DNA from: Klenkia sesuvii
Lineage (GTDB): Bacteria > Actinomycetota > Actinomycetes > Mycobacteriales > Geodermatophilaceae
Direction: 5' to 3'
Assembly (NCBI RefSeq): GCF_037083825.1
Contig: NZ_JBAPLU010000022.1
Coordinates: forward strand, 13,193 to 77,192
DNA: 64,000 bases
Shown here: positions 59,439 to 64,000 of the stretch, one piece after another
How positions within the stretch are numbered: the first letter of the stretch is position 1
How the letters are laid out: the number at the start of each line of letters is the position of its first letter
Translations under genes and position numbers: made by a program
The notes under the pieces: model-generated
Seen by the model: the letters and a program-made list of their open reading frames with translations, nothing else
Databases searched by the model: none
What the model was told of the DNA's origin: nothing

Positions 59439-60839
59439 TCAGGTGGAGCTGTGCGAGCCCGTCTTCCCGAGGGCCGGGCCCGTGCCGTGCCGGAAGCCGT
59501 CCTCGGAGAGGAGGGCGTCCTGCATGTCCGTGGGGGCCAGGGCCCGGGCGACGTGCCAGCCGGCGACGGCCACGATGGTGCCCAGGGCGATGCCGCCGAG
59601 CTGGAACGTGTCGGTGAAGACCAGGGTCACGTTGCCGATGCCGATGATGATCCCGGCGGCCAGCGGCACCAGGTTGATCGGGTTGGCGAAGTCGACCCGG
59701 TTCTCCTTCCAGATCTTGGCGCCCAGGAGGCCGATCATCCCGTAGAGGACGACCGTGATGCCGCCGAGCACGCCGCCGGGGGTGGCGTTGACGATCGCCC
59801 CGAACTTGGGCACCAGGCCCAGCAGGATGGCCACGAGCGCAGCCACGTAGTAGGCCGCCGTGGAGTAGACGCGCGTGGCGGCCATGACGCCGATGTTCTC
59901 GGCGTAGGTGGTCGTGGGGGAGCCGCCGACCGAGGTGGCGATCACGGTGCCGACGCCGTCGGCGAAGACCGCCCGGCCCATGACCGGGTCGAGGTCGCGC
60001 TTGGTCATCTCGCCCACGGCCTTGACGTGGCCGGCGTTCTCGGCGACGAGCGCGATGACGGCGGGGAGCACCAGCAGGGTGAAGTTCAGCGAGAAGCTGG
60101 GCGCGGTGAAGGTGGGCAGCCCGAACCACGGCGCGTCGGCGACCCCGGACAGGTCGACCCGGTCGTGGGTGGTGGCCTCGGCTGCCCCGCCGAGCACGGA
60201 GGTGATGGGGCCGGCGGTGGCGTCGAGCAGCAGCGAGAGCAGGTAGCCGAAGACCAGGCCCAGCAGGATGGAGATGCGCGACCAGAACCCGCGCAGCGCG
60301 AGCGAGGCGACGATGACGAAGGCCATCGTGGCCAGGGCGACCCACTGGTCCTGGGGCCAGTAGGTGTTCGCCGCGACCGGGGCCAGGTTGAAGCCGATCA
60401 GCAGGACGACGGCACCGGTGACCGCCGGGGGCAGCACCTTGTTGACCACCCGGACGCCGGCTACCTGGATGAGGATGCCGACCAGCGCCAGCACCACGCC
60501 GGCGACGAGGATGGCGCCGACCTTGTCGGACACGCCACCGCCCTGCGCGGTGATGGCGGCCACGCCGCCGACGAAGGCGGCCGAGGTGCCCAGGTAGGAG
60601 GGCACCTTCCCCTGCACGATGAGCAGGAAGACGATCGTCGCGACGCCGCTCATCATGATCGCGAGGTTGGCGTCGAGCCCCATGATCAGGGGGAAGACGA
60701 AGGTCGCGCCGAACATGGCGACCACGTGCTGGGCACCGATGCCGATGGTGAGCGGCCACGAGAGCCGCTCGTCGGGGGCCACGGCCTCACCGGGCGGCGG
60801 GGTCTTCCCGTCGCCGTACAACTTCCACCCGAACGCCAT
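59439..60839 (-). CDS. NCS2-family uracil/xanthine permease
   Basis: 466 residues from the ATG at 60839 (AGGAGG six bases upstream). About 12-14 hydrophobic helices are present. Family signatures: GAQHVVAMFGATFVFPLIMG near the N-terminus, VALVAENAGHVKAV and TSVGGSPTTTYAENIGVMA (the catalytic Glu and NCS2 box). It imports a nucleobase with a proton. It is divergent from fdrA with two regulon motifs between them, and sits upstream of the hydroxylase operon, so uptake and oxidation are likely coupled. Confidence 0.93.
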   Translation of the reverse strand: MAFGWKLYGDGKTPPPGEAVAPDERLSWPLTIGIGAQHVVAMFGATFVFPLIMGLDANLAIMMSGVATIVFLLIVQGKVPSYLGTSAAFVGGVAAITAQGGGVSDKVGAILVAGVVLALVGILIQVAGVRVVNKVLPPAVTGAVVLLIGFNLAPVAANTYWPQDQWVALATMAFVIVASLALRGFWSRISILLGLVFGYLLSLLLDATAGPITSVLGGAAEATTHDRVDLSGVADAPWFGLPTFTAPSFSLNFTLLVLPAVIALVAENAGHVKAVGEMTKRDLDPVMGRAVFADGVGTVIATSVGGSPTTTYAENIGVMAATRVYSTAAYYVAALVAILLGLVPKFGAIVNATPGGVLGGITVVLYGMIGLLGAKIWKENRVDFANPINLVPLAAGIIIGIGNVTLVFTDTFQLGGIALGTIVAVAGWHVARALAPTDMQDALLSEDGFRHGTGPALGKTGSHSST

Positions 60840-60949
60840 GACGTTCCTCCTGCTCGGTGCGGCCGGTGTCGTGGCCGCAGATGCTCTCCGGCGGGCTCGA
60901 TCCCACCGGGCAGCGGTCACTGTGACACCCACCACCGACACTGCGGAAG

Positions 60950-60968
60950 TACCTCAACGCTAAATCTT
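60950..60968 (-). promoter_or_regulatory. Regulon motif, site 5 (permease)
   Basis: TACCTCAACGCTAAATCTT, with GCGGAAG immediately left as in site 4. It lies 111 bp upstream of the permease start in the shared divergent region. Confidence 0.75.
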
Positions 60969-60995
60969 CATACCCGTGATGTTGCCGCGAGATGT

Positions 60996-61014
60996 CCCTT
61001 ACCGCTGAGATACT
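60996..61014 (+). promoter_or_regulatory. Regulon motif, site 6 (fdrA-DUF1116)
   Basis: CCCTTACCGCTGAGATACT, complement AGTATCTCAGCGGTAAGGG. It ends 20 bp before the fdrA GTG, where a promoter -10 (TACTTT) may overlap it. Confidence 0.7.
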
Positions 61015-61034
61015 TTCGCGGTAGCGTCCCGTTC

Positions 61035-62495
61035 GTGAGCGACTCGGTGCACGTCTCCCTGCGCAGCGGCGTCTACGCCGACTCGGTCAAGCTGATGCAG
61101 GTCAGCAAGACCGTGGGTGCCCGCGACGGCGTGGTCGCCGTCCTGGTCGCCATGGCCACGCCGCTGAACCTCGAACTCGCCGCCGGCATGGGCCTCTCGC
61201 CCGAGGGCGACGCCACGCCCGACCAGCTGCTGATCGCCCTGCGGGCCACCGACGACGCCGAGCTGGCCGCCGCGGTCACCGCCGTCGAGGCCGCGCTGAC
61301 CGCCCGCGAGGAGCGCGGCTCGGCCGACGCCATCCCCCCGCGCACGCTCGGCTTCGCGATGGAGGAGGACCAGGACGTCCCGCTGGCCGTCATCAGCGTC
61401 CCCGGTCCCTACGCGGTCGCCGAGGCCATGGACGCCGTGGCCGCCGGCCGCAGCGTGCTGGTCTTCTCCGACGGCGTCCCGGTGGAGCACGAGGTCGCCC
61501 TGAAGCAGGCGGCCCACGAGGCCGGTGTGCTGGTCATGGGCCCCGACTGCGGCACCGCGATCGTCTCCGGCGTCGCCCTCGGCTTCGCCAACGTCGTCCG
61601 GCCCGGCCCCGTCGGCCTGGTCGCGGCGTCGGGCACCGGCGCGCAGCAGGTCAGCTGCCTGCTCGACATGGCCGGGGTGGGGGTCAGCCACGTGCTCGGC
61701 ACCGGCGGGCGCGACCTGTCGGCCGCCGTCGGCGGCCTGGCCACCCTCGACGCGCTGCGCATGCTCGACGCCGACGAGGCCACCGAGCGGGTGCTGCTGG
61801 TCAGCAAGCCGCCGGCCCCCGAGGTGGCCGCCGAGGTCGTCCGGACGGCCGCCGAGCTCGGCACCTCCTTCTCCAGCGCCGCGCTGAGCGCCGACAGCCC
61901 CGACCTCACCGCCGCGGTCGAGACCCTGCTGCGCGACATGGGCACCGACGTCCCCGCCTGGCCGACCCGCGCCGGCGCCGACCGCGCGACCCCCGCGGGC
62001 GCCGTCCTCAAGGGCTTCTACTCCGGCGGCACCCTGGCCGACGAGGCGATGCTGGTGGCCGCCCCGGCGCTCGGCGACGTCCGCAGCAACACACCGCTGA
62101 AGCCCGAGCTCGACCTGGGGGCCGACTTCGGGGCGCAGGGGCACGTCGTCGTCGACTTCGGTGACGACGCGCTCACCGTGGGCCGGGCGCACCCGATGAT
62201 CGACCCCACGCTGCGGCTGGAGGCCATCGCCGGCCTGGCCGCCAGCGGTGAGCCCGCCGTCCTGCTCATGGACGTCGTCCTCGGGTACGGCGCCGACGCC
62301 GACCCCGCCGGTGCGCTGGCACCGGCGATCCGCGACCTGCCCTTCCCCGTGGTGGTGGGCCTGATCGGCACCGAGGGCGACCCCCAGGGGTGGTCCCGCC
62401 AGGCCGATGCGCTGGCCGCCGCCGGTGCGCACGTGTTCGCCTCCAACTCCGCGGCCACCCGGTTCGCGCTCGACCTGATCGGGGCCTCGAAGTGA
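61035..62495 (+). CDS. fdrA: FdrA/AllF-like acyl-CoA-synthetase-fold protein
   Basis: 486 residues from the GTG at 61035. SVHVSLRSGVYADSVKLMQVS begins the family (first part cited). The CoA-ligase-like domain has VMGPDCGTAIV, VGLVAASGTGAQQVSCLLD and GVSHVLGTGGRDLS. E. coli FdrA (AllF) works with AllG and AllH in the oxamate carbamoyltransferase of allantoin fermentation. This version is shorter than the E. coli protein (~555). It overlaps the DUF1116 gene by four bases. AllH (DUF2877) and carbamate kinase would be expected beyond the right edge. Confidence 0.88.
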   Translation: MSDSVHVSLRSGVYADSVKLMQVSKTVGARDGVVAVLVAMATPLNLELAAGMGLSPEGDATPDQLLIALRATDDAELAAAVTAVEAALTAREERGSADAIPPRTLGFAMEEDQDVPLAVISVPGPYAVAEAMDAVAAGRSVLVFSDGVPVEHEVALKQAAHEAGVLVMGPDCGTAIVSGVALGFANVVRPGPVGLVAASGTGAQQVSCLLDMAGVGVSHVLGTGGRDLSAAVGGLATLDALRMLDADEATERVLLVSKPPAPEVAAEVVRTAAELGTSFSSAALSADSPDLTAAVETLLRDMGTDVPAWPTRAGADRATPAGAVLKGFYSGGTLADEAMLVAAPALGDVRSNTPLKPELDLGADFGAQGHVVVDFGDDALTVGRAHPMIDPTLRLEAIAGLAASGEPAVLLMDVVLGYGADADPAGALAPAIRDLPFPVVVGLIGTEGDPQGWSRQADALAAAGAHVFASNSAATRFALDLIGASK

Positions 62496-63898
62496 GCAAC
62501 CTCCTGAGCGGGCGCCCGGCCGTCGTGGCCGCCGGCGTCGACGTGTTCTCCGACGCCCTGCGCGCCCAGGGCGTCGCCGTCACCGACGTCGAGTGGCGCC
62601 CGCCGACCATCGGGTCGGCCGACGACCTCACCCAGCTCGCCCTCGACCCGCGCCGCGCCGCGGCCAACCGGGTCGCCGTCGAGCGGGTGCTGGCCAGCCG
62701 GTCCACCCTCACCGACGTCCGGCCGGCGTCCGACGTGCTCGGCCTGTCCGGCCGCACCCTGCTGCACTCGGGCCCGCCGCTGACGTGGGAGACCGCCTCG
62801 GGTCCGATGCGCGGCGCGCTCGTCGGCGCCTGCCTCTTCGAGGGCTGGGCCGACACCCCCGAGGCCGCCGAGCAGCTGCTGGCCTCGGGCGGCGTCGAGC
62901 TCGACAGCTGCCACCACCACCGCGCCGTCGGCCCGATGGCGGGCGTGACCAGCCCGTCCATGTGGATGTGGTGCCTCACCGACCCGACCGACGGCCGGCA
63001 GGCGTTCAGCAACCTCAACGAGGGGCTGGGCAAGGTGCTGCGCATGGGCGCCTACGGCCCCGAGGTGATCACCCGCCTGCACTGGATGACCGACGTCATG
63101 GGCCCGATCCTGCAGGCCGCCGTCCGGTCGCGCACCGAGCCGCTGGACGTCACCGGCGTGCTGGCGCAGATGCTGCAGATGGGCGACGAGGCCCACAACC
63201 GCAACCGTGCCGGCTCGCTCATGACGCTGCGCGAGCTGTCCCCGGCGATCGTGGCCGTCGACGCCCCGAAGGCCGACGTCGCCGAGGTGCTGCGCTTCAT
63301 CGGCGGCAACGAGCACTTCTTCCTCAACCTGGGCATGCCGAGCGCCAAGCTCGCGATGGACGCCGTCGGCGACGTCCCCGGCTCGACGATGGTCACCACG
63401 CTGGCCCGCAACGGCACCGAGTTCGGCATCCGGACGGCGGGCACCGGCGACCGCTGGTTCACCGCGCCGGCCAACACCCCGGTCGGCCTCTTCCTCGGCG
63501 ACTACGGCCCCGAGGACGCCAACCCCGACATCGGCGACTCCGCGATCATGGAGACCTACGGCATCGGCGGGTTCTGCATGGCCGCCGCCCCGGCGATCGT
63601 CCGGTTCGTCGGCGGCACCGTGCCCGACGCGCTGGCCACCACCGAGCGGATGTACCAGATCACCCTGCAGGAGAACCCGGCCATGCAGGTGCCGATCCTC
63701 GGCTTCCGCGGCGCGCCCACCGGCATCGACGTCCTGTCGGTGGCCCGCACCGGGTGGCTGCCGCAGATCAACACCGGCATGGCCGGCCGGGTGGCCGGCA
63801 CCGGTCAGGTCGGCGCCGGCCTGGTGCAGCCGCCGGCGGCGTGCTTCGAGCAGGCCGTGGCCGCCCTCGCCGAGGAGTCCCGCGCCGCCCTCGGCTGA
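62492..63898 (+). CDS. DUF1116 (YlbE/AllG-like) protein
   Basis: 468 residues with a GTG start in the fdrA stop. Family blocks: DVEWRPPTIGSADDL, ANRVAVERVLASRSTL, CHHHRAVGPMAGVTSPSMWM (in part), GLGKVLRMGAYGPEVI, MGDEAHNRNRAGSLM, and DIGDSAIMETYGIGGFCMA. It is the AllG-type subunit of the oxamate carbamoyltransferase complex in E. coli. The His-rich and DEAHNRN blocks are probably catalytic. Together with FdrA it predicts release of carbamoyl phosphate from oxamate or a related ureido acid, yielding ATP and ammonia. Confidence 0.9.
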   Translation: MSNLLSGRPAVVAAGVDVFSDALRAQGVAVTDVEWRPPTIGSADDLTQLALDPRRAAANRVAVERVLASRSTLTDVRPASDVLGLSGRTLLHSGPPLTWETASGPMRGALVGACLFEGWADTPEAAEQLLASGGVELDSCHHHRAVGPMAGVTSPSMWMWCLTDPTDGRQAFSNLNEGLGKVLRMGAYGPEVITRLHWMTDVMGPILQAAVRSRTEPLDVTGVLAQMLQMGDEAHNRNRAGSLMTLRELSPAIVAVDAPKADVAEVLRFIGGNEHFFLNLGMPSAKLAMDAVGDVPGSTMVTTLARNGTEFGIRTAGTGDRWFTAPANTPVGLFLGDYGPEDANPDIGDSAIMETYGIGGFCMAAAPAIVRFVGGTVPDALATTERMYQITLQENPAMQVPILGFRGAPTGIDVLSVARTGWLPQINTGMAGRVAGTGQVGAGLVQPPAACFEQAVAALAEESRAALG

Positions 63899-63920
63899 TC
63901 ACTGGCCGGCGTCACCCGGC

Positions 63921-64000
63921 CGCCGTCCCACCCGCCCCCCCACCCCCCGCCCCAGCCCCCCCCCCATCCCCCGCGCCCGCCCCCCGACCGCGCCCGGGCC
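63921..64000. other. C-rich low-complexity tract at the window edge
   Basis: The last 80 bases are almost pure C with scattered A and G. No gene is visible; this may be a divergent or terminator-like region, or an unreliable stretch of assembly. Confidence 0.4.

Overview
The window is very GC-rich (well above 70% by eye), with many GTG starts and repeated 4-bp ATGA/GTGA gene overlaps. It also has an LAYTG-type cell-wall sorting signal and actinobacterial gene families (chaplin-like repeats, VapBC, AldR-type regulator, ferredoxin-fused FprB-type reductase). It looks like the chromosome of a high-GC actinomycete, most likely a soil or stone-dwelling member of the Geodermatophilaceae (Blastococcus/Modestobacter/Geodermatophilus). 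The family assignment is inference. No rRNA, tRNA, insertion sequence, phage gene or CRISPR array was seen.

Layout. 0-9 kb: four secreted repetitive surface proteins (1-1948, 2085-3287, 6393-7565, 7665-8720; all minus), one chaplin-like with a sortase signal. They surround an ACC deaminase operon (GntR regulator + acdS) and a DUF559-type protein. 9-18 kb: pyruvoyl-dependent arginine decarboxylase with an overlapping acetyltransferase; an FAD oxidoreductase / DUF1365 / cyclopropane-fatty-acid-synthase operon; alpha/beta hydrolase; GGDEF-EAL protein; MsrA; RsmC/RlmG-like methyltransferase. 18-24 kb: orphan Phd antitoxin, phosphoribosyltransferase, LacI-controlled pseudouridine catabolism (psuK-psuG), VapBC, and an ECF sigma factor with a membrane partner. 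24-27 kb: urate breakdown (uricase, HIU hydrolase, OHCU decarboxylase) and a DUF6986 aldolase-like protein. 27-33.5 kb: MEDS/ATPase sensor, NmrA-MarR operon, ald/aldR pair, an unknown 122-residue protein and a stand-alone YcaO protein. 33.5-37.8 kb: sugar-type ABC importer without its ATPase, plus a deacetylase-like gene. 38-44 kb: DUF1295, DHFR-family, phosphofructokinase, SGNH hydrolase and a MurE-like ligase. 44-50.6 kb: hydantoinase/oxoprolinase hyuA-hyuB, then a divergent AurF-type diiron oxygenase with its ferredoxin reductase. 50.6-54.5 kb: stress-type DUF2382 genes, an SDR and a channel-like membrane protein. 54.7-63.9 kb: a molybdenum hydroxylase operon (CoxM-S-L-G type), an NCS2 purine/pyrimidine permease and, divergently, FdrA + DUF1116 (AllF/AllG-like, oxamate carbamoyltransferase system).

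How it fits together. The strongest unexplained signal is a near-palindromic 18-bp motif, consensus TACCTCAGCGCTRAGGTA. It occurs six times, always next to genes of a putative nitrogen-heterocycle scavenging system: the NmrA-MarR operon, the unknown 122-residue gene (opposite YcaO), hyuA-hyuB, the molybdenum hydroxylase operon, the NCS2 permease and fdrA-DUF1116. The permease and fdrA share one divergent region that carries two copies. I infer one regulon, possibly controlled by the MarR protein encoded in one of the motif-bearing operons, for uptake, hydroxylation, ATP-dependent ring opening and carbamoyl transfer of a purine-, pyrimidine- or hydantoin-like nitrogen source. The urate genes and pseudouridine genes are thematically related but lack the motif. 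Several families of palindromic intergenic repeats (REP-like, a 74-bp element, long perfect inverted repeats) are scattered through the window.
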